Notes under the pieces: generated by a model
What the model saw: only the letters and a program-made list of their open reading frames with translations
Told to the model about the DNA's origin: nothing
The model's database searches: none
Source: Caulobacteraceae bacterium
Lineage (GTDB): Bacteria > Pseudomonadota > Alphaproteobacteria > Caulobacterales > Caulobacteraceae
DNA length: 64,000 nucleotides
Direction of reading: 5' to 3'
NCBI GenBank assembly: GCA_027452265.1
Contig: DAIDGR010000110.1
Coordinates: forward strand, 39,828 to 103,827
Made by a program: the position numbers and the translations under genes
Part shown: positions 44,236-53,984 of the stretch, in pieces
How the letters are laid out: each line of letters starts with the position of its first letter
Position numbering within the stretch: position 1 is the first letter of the stretch

Positions 44236-45747
44236 TTAGAGCGGCGGCAGGCCCAAGCGGGTCCAGCTCTCACTCACCCGGGCCACCACCTCGGGGTCCA
44301 TGACCATCGGCCGGCCCCATTCGCGCTCCGTCTCGGGCGGCCACTTGGTCGTGGCGTCAAGGCCGATCTTTGAGCCGAGGCCGCTCTTGGGCGAGGCGAA
44401 GTCCAGATAGTCGATGGGCGTGTTCTCCACCAAGGTCACATCCCGCGCCGGATCCATGCGGGTGGAAAGCGCCCACATCACGTCCTTCCAGTTTCGCGCA
44501 TCGATGTCATCGTCCACCACGATCACCCATTTGGTGTACATGAACTGCCGCAGAAACGACCACACGCCCATCATCACGCGCTTGGCGTGGCCCGGATAGG
44601 CCTTCTTCATCGACACGACGGCGATGCGATAGCTGCAGCCTTCGGGCGGTAGCCAGAAGTCGACGATCTCCGGAAACTGACCCTGCAGGAGGGGAATGAA
44701 GAGCTCGTTGAGCGCCTCGCCCAGGACGCTCGGTTCGTCTGGCGGGCGGCCGGTATGGGTGGTCAGATAGATCGGGTCACGGCGCATGGTGATGGCGGTG
44801 ACGTGGAACACCGGGAAGCTCTCGACGCTGTTGTAATAGCCGGTGTGGTCGCCATAGGGCCCCTCCTCGGCGTACGCGTCGAGACGCACCTCACCCTCGA
44901 TGACGATCTCGGCCTGGGCCGGGACCAGCAGGGGCTGAGTCTTGGCGGGGACCAGTTCGGCCTTGGCCCCGCGCAGGAGGCCCGCGAACTGGTATTCCGA
45001 TAGGGTGTCGGGGGTCGGCGTGACCGCCGCCAGGATAACGCCCGGATCCGCGCCGATCACGGCGCAGGCCGGCAGGGCGTCGGGCTTTCCGGCGGCCTTC
45101 CATCGCCGATAGTGCTGGGCCCCGCCCCGATGCGCCAGCCAGCGCATGATCGCCCGATCCTTGCCCAGAACCTGCATGCGATAGACACCGAGGTTGAAGG
45201 CGTCCTCACGGGCGGCGGAGGGCCCCTTGGTCACCACCAGGGGCCAGGTGATCAGCGGCGCGGGCTCGCCCGGCCAGCAGGTCTGGATGGGCAGGCTCTG
45301 AAGATCGATCGCCTCGCCCTTGAGCACCACCTCCTGCACCGGCGCCCGCTTGACCACCTTGGGCGCCATGCCGAGCACGGCCCGGGCCAAGGGCCACATC
45401 TCCACCGCCTCCTCCAGGCCGCGCGGCGGCAGGGGCGAGCGCAGCTGGGCCAGGAGCTCGCCCACCTCGCGCAGCTCGGCGGCGCTGGCGCGGGACTGTC
45501 CGCCCAGAGTGACGCCCATGGCCACGCGCTTGACCGTCCCGAACAGGTTGGCGAGACACGGGATGGGCGAGAGTTCGCCATCCGCGCGCAGGACCTGTTC
45601 GAACAGGACCGCCGGCCCGCCCTTGGCCACCAAGCGCTGGCAGATCTCGGTGATCTCCAGGACCGAGGAGACGGGTTCGCGCACGCGCACCAGCTCGCCT
45701 TCGCGCTCAAGCGCGGCGATGAACTCGCGAAGATTGCGGTAGGCCAT
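44236..45747 (-). CDS. ubiD: UbiD-family decarboxylase (3-octaprenyl-4-hydroxybenzoate carboxy-lyase)
   Basis: 503 aa, prenylated-FMN-dependent decarboxylase of ubiquinone synthesis. [22 protein letters not shown] is the usual start. The prFMN/metal region [32 protein letters not shown] and the catalytic E-x-P region [38 protein letters not shown] are intact. [23 protein letters not shown] is diagnostic. I start at the ATG at 45747; the ORF track extends 18 residues upstream. The cofactor synthase UbiX is not in the window. It shares an 83-bp upstream region with a divergent small ORF. Confidence 0.94.
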   Translation of the reverse strand: MAYRNLREFIAALEREGELVRVREPVSSVLEITEICQRLVAKGGPAVLFEQVLRADGELSPIPCLANLFGTVKRVAMGVTLGGQSRASAAELREVGELLAQLRSPLPPRGLEEAVEMWPLARAVLGMAPKVVKRAPVQEVVLKGEAIDLQSLPIQTCWPGEPAPLITWPLVVTKGPSAAREDAFNLGVYRMQVLGKDRAIMRWLAHRGGAQHYRRWKAAGKPDALPACAVIGADPGVILAAVTPTPDTLSEYQFAGLLRGAKAELVPAKTQPLLVPAQAEIVIEGEVRLDAYAEEGPYGDHTGYYNSVESFPVFHVTAITMRRDPIYLTTHTGRPPDEPSVLGEALNELFIPLLQGQFPEIVDFWLPPEGCSYRIAVVSMKKAYPGHAKRVMMGVWSFLRQFMYTKWVIVVDDDIDARNWKDVMWALSTRMDPARDVTLVENTPIDYLDFASPKSGLGSKIGLDATTKWPPETEREWGRPMVMDPEVVARVSESWTRLGLPPL

Positions 45748-45830
45748 GGCCGCTCCCCAAGATCGGACGCCGACATAAGGCCGCCGGGGAGGACCTGTCA
45801 CCTCGTGATGAGAGGCGGTATGGCGTAATC

Positions 45831-46055
45831 ATGATCCGCTTTGATCTTGAGGACCTTCCGCCCAAGGCCGCCGCGCGGCTCAGGGATCTGGCCGAGGGCG
45901 AGACCCTGCTTCTGGTGGAGCACGGCCTGGTGGTCGGCGCCCTGACCGCGACGTCGACGCCGGATCAGGACGCGTCGCCGCCGCCGCCCGACCCCGACGC
46001 GTCCATGGAAGAGGTGCTGGACCACTTCAAATCGATCATCGACGAGGCGTTCTGA
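45831..46055 (+). CDS. Phd/antitoxin-like small protein, no toxin partner seen
   Basis: 74 aa. The first half (MIRFDLEDLPPKAAARLRDLAEGETLLLVEHGLVVGALTAT) follows the pattern of Phd/YefM-type antitoxin folds: a helix, then two short strands around GETLLLVEHGLVVGAL. A Pro/Asp linker (DQDASPPPPDPDAS) joins it to a C-terminal helix MEEVLDHFKSIIDEAF, which would be the toxin-binding part. No toxin ORF adjoins it: the 3' neighbour is the convergent NDH-2 gene 18 bp away. The antitoxin call is a guess from pattern only; it could be a solitary DNA-binding regulator. Confidence 0.6.
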   Translation: MIRFDLEDLPPKAAARLRDLAEGETLLLVEHGLVVGALTATSTPDQDASPPPPDPDASMEEVLDHFKSIIDEAF

Positions 46056-46073
46056 GCGGGGACTCCGATCGCC

Positions 46074-47396
46074 CTAATGCAGCTTGACGCTAGGGGTCGG
46101 ACCCCGGCCGAGCAGGCTGACCAGGCTGCGCCAGGCCACCACCCCGCCCCCATGCAGGGCGGCCTCGTGCATCTTGTAGAGCGAATCGTACATCAGGCGG
46201 GCGAACATGCCCTCGACCATGACGCCGCGCCCGACCACGAAGCCCATCAGGTTGCCCACCGTGGAATAGTGGCCGAGTGAGACCAGGGAGCCGAAGTCGT
46301 GATAGACGAACGGCTTGAGGGGTTCGCCGCGCAAGCGCCGGGCGATCTGGCCCAGCATGTGGTCGGCCATCTGATGCGCCGCCTGGGCGCGGGGCGGCAC
46401 AGGCGCATCGAAGCCTGGACGCGGGCAGGCGGCGCAATCGCCCATGGCGAAGATGTCCGGATCGCGGGTGACCTGCAGGGTCGGTTCGACGACGAGCTGG
46501 TTGATGCGATTGGTCTCCAGCCCGTCCATGTGAGCGAGCACCTCCTGCGCCTTTACCCCGGCCGCCCAGACCACCAGCTCCGCGGGGATCTCCGTCCCAT
46601 CGGCGAGCCGCACGCCCGTGGCGCTGACCTCGGCCACCCGCGCGCGGGTGCGGACATCCACGCCCAGTTCGGTCAGGAGCTTGTGCGTGGCGTCGGAGAT
46701 GCGGGCGGGAAGAGCCGGAAGGATACGCTCAGCGGCCTCGATCAGGATGATCCGCACGTCCCGGGCCGGGTCGATCCGGTCCATGCCGTAGGCGAGCACA
46801 GCCCGCACCGTGCGATGCAGCTCGGCGGCCAGCTCGGTCCCCGTGGCGCCGGCGCCGATGATCGCCACGCTGAGTTGACCGGGCCGCAGGGGCGTCTGCT
46901 GAGAATTGGCCCCAAGGCAGGCATTGACGAGGCGCCGGTTGAAGCGCGCGGCCTGCTGCTGGGTTTCCAGGGGAATGGCGTATTCCGCCGCTCCGGGCGT
47001 ACCGAAATCGTTGGTGACGCTGCCGATCGCGAGGACCAGCGTGTCATAGGAGATGTCGCGGGCCGGCATGATCTGGCGGCCATCCTCGTCGACGACCGCG
47101 CCGAGCTTCAGCGCCTTGGCCTTGCGATCGAGGCCCGCGACCTCGCCCAGGGCAAAGGTGAAGCCGCGCCAGCGGGCCTGGGCGAGATAGTTCAGTTCGT
47201 GCTGTGACCGGCGCAGGCTGCCCGCCGCCACGGCATGAAGCAGGGGCTTCCAGATATGGGTGCGGCCCCGGTCCACCAAGGTGACCGCCACTTCACCCGA
47301 GCGGCTGTATTTGCGCCCCAGCTTGGTCGCCAGCTCAAGGCCTGAGGCGCCCCCGCCGGCGATCACGATGCGATGTGCTCTCGTTGGCCCCGTCAT
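46074..47396 (-). CDS. Type II NADH dehydrogenase (NDH-2-like)
   Basis: 440 aa flavoprotein passing electrons from NADH to quinone without proton pumping. The FAD Rossmann motif is HRIVIAGGGASGLELATKLG, the NADH motif is LSVAIIGAGATGTELAAEL, and the second FAD contact is DPDIFAMGDCAACPRP. A C-terminal amphipathic region (LMGFVVGRGVMVEGMFARLMYDSLYKMHEAAL) would bind the membrane. I start at the ATG at 47396, which has GGGGGG upstream. It lies 55 bp downstream of the nitrile hydratase accessory gene on the same strand. Confidence 0.9.
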   Translation of the reverse strand: MTGPTRAHRIVIAGGGASGLELATKLGRKYSRSGEVAVTLVDRGRTHIWKPLLHAVAAGSLRRSQHELNYLAQARWRGFTFALGEVAGLDRKAKALKLGAVVDEDGRQIMPARDISYDTLVLAIGSVTNDFGTPGAAEYAIPLETQQQAARFNRRLVNACLGANSQQTPLRPGQLSVAIIGAGATGTELAAELHRTVRAVLAYGMDRIDPARDVRIILIEAAERILPALPARISDATHKLLTELGVDVRTRARVAEVSATGVRLADGTEIPAELVVWAAGVKAQEVLAHMDGLETNRINQLVVEPTLQVTRDPDIFAMGDCAACPRPGFDAPVPPRAQAAHQMADHMLGQIARRLRGEPLKPFVYHDFGSLVSLGHYSTVGNLMGFVVGRGVMVEGMFARLMYDSLYKMHEAALHGGGVVAWRSLVSLLGRGPTPSVKLH

Positions 47397-47451
47397 GTCT
47401 GCCCCCCGGGGCCTCAGGGCCCGTGACATCAAAGAGGTAGAGCGCCTGCGC

Positions 47452-47811
47452 TCAAGGCGAAAGGGGCGATGGCCCGCAGGACGTCCCGGCGCCCGCGGAG
47501 ATTGCGGCTGAGGCCAGCCGCACGGGCTGGCCGTGCGGTGTTCGCTCATAGGCCTGGGCCCAGGCTTCGCGGCGGGACGACAGGGTGGCGGAGTCAAATT
47601 CGCCCATGGCGAGGAGACAGGCCTCCAGGGCGCAGACCACAGCATGGTGATAGGCGTCCGGCGCATCGGGATCGGCGCCGGAGGCAAGGGCGGCGCCGAG
47701 GCTCGTGGCCCACGCGCCGCGGGTCAGGCGCCCCGCATCCTGGAGGGCCACGGCCAGGGCGAAGGCCTCGGCCTGCCAGGGCTCGGTGAAGGCCTGGTCA
47801 TGGGTCGTCAT
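47452..47811 (-). CDS. Nitrile hydratase accessory protein
   Basis: 119 aa. It matches the beta-subunit-like activator family of cobalt nitrile hydratases (P14K/NhlE type). FTEPWQAEAFALAVALQDAGRLTRGAWATSLGAAL mimics the C-terminal part of the beta subunit, then YHHAVVCALEACLLAMGEFDSATLSSRREAWAQAYERTPHGQPVRL. Such proteins carry out cobalt loading and self-subunit swapping of the alpha subunit. The start is the ATG at 47811, 4 bp after the nthB stop. The tail is short and Gly/Ser/Pro-rich. Confidence 0.88.
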   Translation of the reverse strand: MTTHDQAFTEPWQAEAFALAVALQDAGRLTRGAWATSLGAALASGADPDAPDAYHHAVVCALEACLLAMGEFDSATLSSRREAWAQAYERTPHGQPVRLASAAISAGAGTSCGPSPLSP

Positions 47812-47815
47812 GGAC

Positions 47816-48472
47816 TCAGACCGGCTCAAGATAGGGCTCCCACAGGTCGAGATGGACGAGGCTCGGCGCCTGGGCGCGGTCGCCCCAGAGCTCACAAGCG
47901 TCAAAACGGACCTGGTAGAGAGGCTGGGGGTCCTCACCCCGTCCGTGGGCGTTGGAATCGGGCAGGACGTGAACGCCATGCAGGCGAGCAATCACGCCGA
48001 CATGGCCGCGCGCATAGCGCGGCAGGCGGGTGTGCCCGGGCGGGTTCAGGTGGCGCGCCCGTACCTTGTCGCCGACGGCGAAGCGCGGGGGACGGACCTG
48101 AGGCCGGTGGGCGGGGCCGCCAAGGTTCAGTCGCGCGACCATGGCCTTCGCGTTCACCGGCGTCGCGCGGGGCGCCGCTGGGTCGGCCCGGCCGCTGGAC
48201 AGCTCCTGAGCGCTGATCAGACCCTGCTTGACGAGCAGATCGGTCAGGGCGGCGAACCAGCGCCCGTAATAGGGCATGGGCAGATAGTCGGTCGCGGGCA
48301 GGCTCTCGCGGTGGAAGCGGGACTCATCGAGCGTCCAGCGCCCCTGCGCGCCGGCGGCCAAGGTGAGGGCCAGGACGCGGGCCTCCCAGGGCGCGTGGAA
48401 CAGGGCGGCCTCAGGCCGCGCATCGATCGGCCCCATTCCGTCCATCCCGCCCATGTCGTGCACGCCGTTCAT
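47816..48472 (-). CDS. nthB: Nitrile hydratase subunit beta
   Basis: 218 aa. [16 protein letters not shown] at the N-terminus is diagnostic of the beta subunit, as is the C-terminal SH3-like barrel [70 protein letters not shown]. With the alpha subunit it hydrates nitriles to amides. The ATG overlaps the alpha stop as ATGA. The gene order alpha-beta-accessory is the one seen in many proteobacterial enzymes. Confidence 0.95.
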   Translation of the reverse strand: MNGVHDMGGMDGMGPIDARPEAALFHAPWEARVLALTLAAGAQGRWTLDESRFHRESLPATDYLPMPYYGRWFAALTDLLVKQGLISAQELSSGRADPAAPRATPVNAKAMVARLNLGGPAHRPQVRPPRFAVGDKVRARHLNPPGHTRLPRYARGHVGVIARLHGVHVLPDSNAHGRGEDPQPLYQVRFDACELWGDRAQAPSLVHLDLWEPYLEPV

Positions 48473-49125
48473 GCGCCCCGCCCCCTCGAGCGTGGCTCTG
48501 GGATCAGGGCGGTCCCGACCATGCTATCGCGGCTCACCAGGGCGGCGAGATCGTCCTCGCTCCAGCCACCAGTCCCGGCGGGTCGCTCCGGGATGACCAG
48601 GTAACGGACCTCGGAGGTGGAATCCCACACGCGCACCTCGGTCGTGGCCGTCAGGCTGACGCCAAATTCGGCCAGAACGCCCCGCGGATCGCTGACCGCA
48701 CGGGCGCGATAGGCGTTGGACTTGTACCAGGCTGGCGGCAGGCCCAGAACCGGCCAGGGATAGCAGGAGCACAGGGTGCAGACGACCAGGTTGTGCACGC
48801 CGGGGCCGTTTTCCACCGCCACCATGTGCTCCCCGCCTCTTCCGCCATATCCGAGTTCAGCGATGGCGGAGGTGGCGTCGGCGCGCAGGCGCTCAAGATA
48901 GGCCGGGTCGGTCCAGGCCCGGGCCACGACCCGCGCCCCGTTCCGGGGGCCTATGCGGCGCTCATAGGTCTCGATGATGGCGTCCAGGGCGGCCGGGTCC
49001 ACCAGCCCCTTCTCCACCAGCAGGGACTCCAGGGCCTTGACGCGCAGGGCCATGTCCGACGGCAGCGTCTGGCCGCCCCCGCCTTCATGGGTGTGGTCGT
49101 GCGGATGGTCATGGTCGTGCGGCAT
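48469..49125 (-). CDS. nthA: Nitrile hydratase subunit alpha, cobalt type
   Basis: 218 aa metal-binding subunit. The metal claw is [23 protein letters not shown]: the CTLCSC form with Thr and a following Tyr is the cobalt signature (iron enzymes have CSLCSCT). The two outer Cys of the claw are the residues oxidised to sulfinic/sulfenic acid. The N-terminus is unusual, [18 protein letters not shown], a His-rich stretch that may bind cobalt or nickel. The ATG at 49125 has GAGGGA upstream; the longer ORF is spurious. No amidase, aldoxime dehydratase or cobalt transporter is adjacent. Confidence 0.95.
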   Translation of the reverse strand: MPHDHDHPHDHTHEGGGGQTLPSDMALRVKALESLLVEKGLVDPAALDAIIETYERRIGPRNGARVVARAWTDPAYLERLRADATSAIAELGYGGRGGEHMVAVENGPGVHNLVVCTLCSCYPWPVLGLPPAWYKSNAYRARAVSDPRGVLAEFGVSLTATTEVRVWDSTSEVRYLVIPERPAGTGGWSEDDLAALVSRDSMVGTALIPEPRSRGRGA

Positions 49126-49141
49126 GCGGGTGGGTCCCTCC

Positions 49142-50617
49142 TCAGCCGGCATGGAGCGGGGCGGGCAGGAAATCCGGCCAGCGTCCGAGGCCGCCGTCCT
49201 CCATCAGAAGGCCGGTCCAGGTGCGGTCGGCGTGGGTCGCCCGCCAGGTGAGAAGCTCACGCGCCTGATCCAGGGCGCGCGCCGGATCCGCCAGGGGTTT
49301 GCCCCAGTCCGGATCGGCGAGAAGGTCGAAGGCCAGGCTCTCGCCGGAGCCGAAATGGACGAAGGCCGCCTCGGCCCCGCGACTGACGCAGAGATTGCGG
49401 GTCTCGATCCTTCGGTCCCAGGGCCCCCAGCCCTCGCCGCGTCGCGTCAGGCTGGAGCGCCAGTCCCATTCCCAGTGCGCGGCGGCGCGCCAGACCGGGG
49501 GAGTCGCGCCATGCAGAAAGGGCGTGAGCGGGCGGCCGTCGCATTGCGCCGGGATTGCCACGCCCAGGGCCTCGCACAGGGTTGGAAAGATATCCACCGC
49601 CTCGGTGAAGGCCTCGACCACCGCGCCGCGGACCGCGACCGGACGGGGATCCCGGATCAGGCAGGGAATGTGATAGCTGGCCTCATAGAAACCGCCCTTG
49701 CCGATCAGACCCTGGTCGCCGAGCTGTTCGCCGTGGTCGGCGGTCACCACGATCAGGGTGTCGTCCCAGGTCCCGCGCTGCTCCAGCGCCGCCCAGACCC
49801 GGCCGAGCTGGGCGTCCACCTCGGAGATCATGCCGAAATACTGCGCCTGAATGCGCGCCATCTCTGTCCGCTCGGCAGGTGCGGCCATGGGCCCGGATGT
49901 CATCAGGCGCGCGTGCAGAGCGTGCGGGTCGGCCGGAGCGGGAACGGGGTCAGGCATGTCCGCGGGGTCGAACAGCTCCGCATAGGCGCCCGCGGCGCTA
50001 TAGGGCGGATGCGGCCTCAGATGGCTGAGATGGGCGAACCAGGGGCCTTGGCGCGTCTCCAGCCAGGCCAGGAACACCTCGGTGAGATGGGCGGCGAGGC
50101 TGTGCTCGGCGGGCCGCGCCGGCTCGCCCTTCAGCGCCGCGAGGCTGGCCTCGGCCCCGCCCGGGCCCACCACATGACCGCGGGCGCCCAGCCAGGCGAG
50201 CCAGGGCGACAGATCGCCCATGGGAAGATGCAGACCTGTGGCGAACCCCGGCAGGATCGCCTCATAGGTGGCGAGACGCGGATCCTCCGGCCCTGTGGCG
50301 AGGCGCGGGTCGAGGGCCTGGTCGGTATAGCCAAACAGGGTGGGCTCAAGACCGGCGCGGGCGGCCGCCCTGGCGAGATTGTCAAACCGCACGTCGAGCG
50401 GCGTCCCGTTGGCGACCACCCGATGGGTCATGGCGTAGAGGCCCGTATAGAGCGAGGCCCGGCCGGGGCCGCAGGGCGCGGCCTGGGCGTAGTGTCGGGC
50501 AAATCTCACCCCCTCCCGGGCCAGGCGGTCGAGATGAGGCGTGCGGGCCACGGGATGACCCGCGACGGACAGGGCGTCGCCGCGAAACTGGTCGAGTGTG
50601 ATCAGGAGGACGTTCAT
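49142..50617 (-). CDS. Sulfatase / phosphonate monoester hydrolase-type enzyme
   Basis: 491 aa alkaline-phosphatase-fold hydrolase. The formylglycine motif C-x-P-x-R is present as [14 protein letters not shown] (Cys49 from the ATG at 50617), so a maturase is needed. Metal ligands are in [15 protein letters not shown] and [23 protein letters not shown], with active-site His in [11 protein letters not shown]. No signal peptide is visible, so it acts in the cytoplasm, as phosphonate monoester hydrolases do. It is 16 bp upstream of nthA and heads that operon, an unexpected pairing. It is divergent from fhs. Confidence 0.9.
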   Translation of the reverse strand: MNVLLITLDQFRGDALSVAGHPVARTPHLDRLAREGVRFARHYAQAAPCGPGRASLYTGLYAMTHRVVANGTPLDVRFDNLARAAARAGLEPTLFGYTDQALDPRLATGPEDPRLATYEAILPGFATGLHLPMGDLSPWLAWLGARGHVVGPGGAEASLAALKGEPARPAEHSLAAHLTEVFLAWLETRQGPWFAHLSHLRPHPPYSAAGAYAELFDPADMPDPVPAPADPHALHARLMTSGPMAAPAERTEMARIQAQYFGMISEVDAQLGRVWAALEQRGTWDDTLIVVTADHGEQLGDQGLIGKGGFYEASYHIPCLIRDPRPVAVRGAVVEAFTEAVDIFPTLCEALGVAIPAQCDGRPLTPFLHGATPPVWRAAAHWEWDWRSSLTRRGEGWGPWDRRIETRNLCVSRGAEAAFVHFGSGESLAFDLLADPDWGKPLADPARALDQARELLTWRATHADRTWTGLLMEDGGLGRWPDFLPAPLHAG

Positions 50618-50763
50618 GGTCTGGTCCGCCAAGGGCTAGCATTGGCGTTCGCCCGGCGAAAGCGGCGGACTGCGCCATCGGGAGCCCGCCCCGCATCAGG
50701 GGGGGCTTGGCCTCGCGACAAGGCTGCGCCTAAGTCGCGGCGAGCGATCCTGTTTCGCTCGCG

Positions 50764-52446
50764 ATGGAGACGCCCTTGCCCACCGATATCGAGATTGCGC
50801 GCGCCGCCAAACCGCAAACGATCGCCGAGATCGGCGCCAGGCTTGGCGCGCCGGCCGAGGCCCTGATCCCCTATGGCTGGGACAAGGCGAAGATCGACCG
50901 CCACTTCCTCGCCCGCCTTGAGGCGAGCGAAGGTCCCGAGGGGGCGCTGGTCCTGGTGACGGCCATGAGTCCGACCCCCGCGGGGGAGGGAAAGACCACC
51001 ACCACGGTGGGGCTGGGCGATGCCCTGACCCGGATCGGCAAACGCACCGCGATCTGTCTGCGGGAACCCTCGCTGGGCCCCTGTTTTGGCATGAAGGGCG
51101 GGGCGGCCGGCGGCGGCTACGCCCAGGTGATCCCGATGGAGGCGATCAACCTGCACTTCACCGGCGATTTCCACGCGATCACCAGCGCCCACAACCTGTT
51201 GAGCGCCATGATCGACAACCACATCTACTGGCGCCGCACCCCGACGCTTGATCCGCGCCGCATCACCTGGCGACGGGTGATGGACATGAACGACCGCAGC
51301 CTCCGGCAAATCGTCTCCGGCCTGGGCGGCAATGGCGCGCCGACCGAGACCGGCTTCGATATCACCGTGGCCTCAGAGGTCATGGCCATTCTCTGTCTCG
51401 CCCGCGACCTTGGCGATCTGGAGGCGAGGCTCGGCCGGATCCGAATTGGCGAAGACGCCGAGGGATCGCCTGTAACCGCCGCGGATATTGGCGCCTCAGG
51501 CGCCATGGCCGTGCTTCTCGCCGACGCCGTTCAGCCCAATCTCGTCCAGACGCTGGAGGGGACGCCGGCGCTGATCCACGGCGGGCCGTTCGCCAATATC
51601 GCCCATGGCTGCAATTCGGTGATCGCCACGCGCGCGGCCCTCAAGCTCGCGGACTATGTGGTCACCGAAGCCGGGTTCGGCGCCGATCTCGGGGCCGAAA
51701 AGTTCTTCGACATCAAGTGCCGTCAGGCCGGGCTTTCGCCCAGGGCCGCGGTGATCGTCGCCACGATCCGCTCGCTGAAGATGAACGGCGGGGTCGCCAA
51801 GGATGAGCTGAACCAGGAAGACCTGTCGGCCCTGGAGCGGGGCTGCGCCAATCTTGGCCGTCACATCGCCAATGTGCGGGGGTTTGGCGTGCCGGTCGTG
51901 GTCGCCATCAACCACTTCGCCGCCGACACGGCCGCCGAGGTCGCCGCCGTTCAGGCTTACTGCGCCGCGCAGGGGGTTGAGGCGATCCTGTGTCGCCATT
52001 GGGCCGAAGGCGGCGCCGGCGCGGAGGCCCTGGCTCGGAAGGTGGCGGAGCTGGTGGAAGGCGGAAAGGCCCAGTTCTCACCCCTGTACGCGGACGAAAC
52101 CCCCCTTTGGGACAAGATCGAGACCATCGCGACCCGGATTTACGGCGCGGGAAAGGTGGTGGCTGACGGGGCCGTGCGTACGCGGCTGAGGCGCTGGGGC
52201 AAGGCCGGATTCGATCATCTGCCGGTGTGCATGGCCAAGACTCAGTACAGCTTTTCCACCAATCCCAGCCTTCTGGGCGCGCCCAGCGGCCACGAACTGC
52301 ATGTGCGCGAGGTGCGTCTCGCCGCCGGCGCCGGCTTCGTGGTCGCGATCTGTGGGGACATGATGACCATGCCCGGGCTGCCCCGGAACCCCGCGGCCGA
52401 GACCATTGGCCTCGACGCGGAGGGCCAGATCGTCGGCCTCTTCTAG
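50764..52446 (+). CDS. fhs: Formate-tetrahydrofolate ligase
   Basis: 560 aa, ATP-dependent formation of 10-formyl-THF from formate. The nucleotide motif is [21 protein letters not shown] near residue 63-80. [40 protein letters not shown] is the diagnostic stretch and [19 protein letters not shown] is the second one. Length is normal. The 146-bp shared upstream region with the sulfatase gene holds both promoters; I cannot assign boxes. It supplies C1 units for purine or Met synthesis. Confidence 0.96.
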   Translation: METPLPTDIEIARAAKPQTIAEIGARLGAPAEALIPYGWDKAKIDRHFLARLEASEGPEGALVLVTAMSPTPAGEGKTTTTVGLGDALTRIGKRTAICLREPSLGPCFGMKGGAAGGGYAQVIPMEAINLHFTGDFHAITSAHNLLSAMIDNHIYWRRTPTLDPRRITWRRVMDMNDRSLRQIVSGLGGNGAPTETGFDITVASEVMAILCLARDLGDLEARLGRIRIGEDAEGSPVTAADIGASGAMAVLLADAVQPNLVQTLEGTPALIHGGPFANIAHGCNSVIATRAALKLADYVVTEAGFGADLGAEKFFDIKCRQAGLSPRAAVIVATIRSLKMNGGVAKDELNQEDLSALERGCANLGRHIANVRGFGVPVVVAINHFAADTAAEVAAVQAYCAAQGVEAILCRHWAEGGAGAEALARKVAELVEGGKAQFSPLYADETPLWDKIETIATRIYGAGKVVADGAVRTRLRRWGKAGFDHLPVCMAKTQYSFSTNPSLLGAPSGHELHVREVRLAAGAGFVVAICGDMMTMPGLPRNPAAETIGLDAEGQIVGLF

Positions 52447-52513
52447 AGCCGCGCAATCCGGGTCATCATCGGATCTGACGTTTGCGTCTCAATTCGCGTC
52501 TCAGGGAGACCCC

Positions 52514-53284
52514 ATGCGTTACGAGATTTCCGGCACGGTGATGCAGACCGTGGGCATTGATCTGGCGCCTGGCGAGACGGTGTACAGCCAGACCGCCTCC
52601 ATGGCCTGGATGAGTCAGGGCGTGCGCATGCACACCAATACCGGCGGCGGCCTGTTCGCCGGCCTCAAGCGCACCCTGGCGGGGGGCAGTTTCTTCGTCA
52701 CAGAGTTCACGGGCGAGGGGCCCGGGGGCCATGTGGCCTTCGCCCCGCGGTTTCCCGGCACGGTCCTGGCGCGCCGCCTCGGGCCCGGCGAGTCCCTGAT
52801 CTGCCGTAAGGAAACGTTTCTCTGCGCTGAAAGCTCGGTGAGTTTCGACCTGGCCTGGCAACAGCGGATCGGCTCGGGCTTCTTCGGCGGCGCGGGCTTC
52901 ATCCTGCAGCGCGTCACCGGGCCCGGAACCGTCTTTCTCGACCTGTCAGGCGAGGTGATCAACCGCCGCCTGGCGCCCGGCGAACGGCTTTATGTCCACG
53001 CTGGGCATGTGGGGGTGCACGAGCCCACCGTCGCCTTCGACATCCAGCTTGTGCCTGGCTTTCGCAACATTCTGTTCGGCGGCGAGGGCCTGTTCCTGGC
53101 CAGTCTCACCGGGCCCGGCGAGATCTGGCTGCAGTCCATGCCGATCCTGAACCTCGCCGAAGAGGTGGCCCGCTACATGCCCGGCGGCGACCGCGGTTCG
53201 GGCGGCGGCAGCGTGGCCGGGACCCTGGCCGCCGGAGGCCTTGTGGGCGGCCTGCTTGGAGGCCTCCTCAGCGGCGACAACTGA
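52514..53284 (+). CDS. AIM24/TIGR00266 family protein
   Basis: 256 aa beta-rich protein with duplicated strands. MRYEISGTVMQTVGIDLAPGETVYSQTASMAWMS at the N-terminus and the TEFTGEGPGGHVAFAPRFPGTVLARRL, GAGFILQRVTGPGTVFLDLSGEV and GGEGLFLASLTGPGEIWLQSMP repeats are typical of the family (relatives: yeast Aim24, bacterial YhcA-like). Function is unknown; a membrane-associated role is suggested by the Gly-rich hydrophobic tail (GTLAAGGLVGGLLGGLLSG). The ATG at 52514 follows AGGGAG. It is 67 bp downstream of fhs. Confidence 0.87.
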   Translation: MRYEISGTVMQTVGIDLAPGETVYSQTASMAWMSQGVRMHTNTGGGLFAGLKRTLAGGSFFVTEFTGEGPGGHVAFAPRFPGTVLARRLGPGESLICRKETFLCAESSVSFDLAWQQRIGSGFFGGAGFILQRVTGPGTVFLDLSGEVINRRLAPGERLYVHAGHVGVHEPTVAFDIQLVPGFRNILFGGEGLFLASLTGPGEIWLQSMPILNLAEEVARYMPGGDRGSGGGSVAGTLAAGGLVGGLLGGLLSGDN

Positions 53285-53302
53285 CAGCGCCCCGGCCCCT
53301 CA

Positions 53303-53416
53303 AGAGCACGATGCGCTTTTGTGGAATCGGCGAAGACGCTGAGTCGTGCTTTGTCTTAAAGTCCTTGAGCGCATTGCGAAGCGCCGGGTTGGCCCCATCC
53401 AAACGCAATGCACTCT
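53303..53416 (+). repeat. Dispersed two-hairpin element, copy D
   Basis: Starts AGAGCACGATGCGCTTTTGT and ends CGCAATGCACTCT, with GAGTCGTGCTTTGTC and TTGCGAAGCGCCGGGTTGG inside. It fills almost the whole gap between the AIM24 stop (53284) and the DUF1993 stop (53421), two convergent genes, so it may end transcription from both. Confidence 0.85.
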
Positions 53417-53420
53417 GGGC

Positions 53421-53942
53421 TCAGCCGCCGACGCGCATGGGCCCCATGAAGTCGCGCTTGCCGAGCGGCACGCCCTGGCTGCGCAGGATGTCGTAGGCTG
53501 TGGCGCAGTGGAAATAGAAGTTCGGCAGGGAGAAGGAGAGCAGAAAGTTCTCGCCCGTGAAGGGAATCTGCGTGGCGCCGAGTTTGAACGCGCAGGGCCG
53601 ACCCTGCAGGACTTCGACCCGTTCGCGCGAAATGGCTTTGAGGGCGGCGAGCGCGTCGGCCAGAATGCCTTGCAGGCCGGCATAGTCGTGGGGGCGCTGG
53701 TCGGTTGGCGGACCGAATTCGCCAGCCTCGACGCCTTCGATCGCTTCAATCGAGTGGTGCACGATGCTCACAACCTGAAACCGCAGGGGCGCCATGTCGG
53801 GAAACAGGCGTACGTCCACCAGAGCGTTGGGATCGGTTCCGTTATCGGTGCAATGGGTCAGGCCGCGATCGAGGACGCCGGTCATCGCGGTGACCGTCTG
53901 GATATAGTTCGCCACGGTGGCGTCGTAGAGGGAAATGGCCAT
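53421..53942 (-). CDS. DUF1993 family protein
   Basis: 173 aa helical protein. MAISLYDATVANYIQTVTAMTGVLDRGLTHC is the family N-terminus and LSFSLPNFYFHCATAYDILRSQGVPLGKRDFMGPM the C-terminus. DUF1993 proteins are DinB-like helical bundles with no assigned reaction; metal-binding residues of active DinB enzymes are only partly recognisable (HH in VSIVHHSIEA; H in FYFHCATAY). It ends 5 bp from repeat copy D. It is 42 bp downstream of an SDR gene on the same strand. Confidence 0.88.
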   Translation of the reverse strand: MAISLYDATVANYIQTVTAMTGVLDRGLTHCTDNGTDPNALVDVRLFPDMAPLRFQVVSIVHHSIEAIEGVEAGEFGPPTDQRPHDYAGLQGILADALAALKAISRERVEVLQGRPCAFKLGATQIPFTGENFLLSFSLPNFYFHCATAYDILRSQGVPLGKRDFMGPMRVGG

Positions 53943-53984
53943 ATCGGGTCCTTGTTGTTCCTAACGGCTTGAATCGACAGGGCT

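Noticed and set aside
53311-53496. Short ORF beginning MRFCGIGEDAESC, and similar ones at the other repeat copies
   Set aside because: These are translations of the dispersed repeat, which recur in several orientations and run into different downstream DNA. The repeat is better explained as a structured non-coding element.
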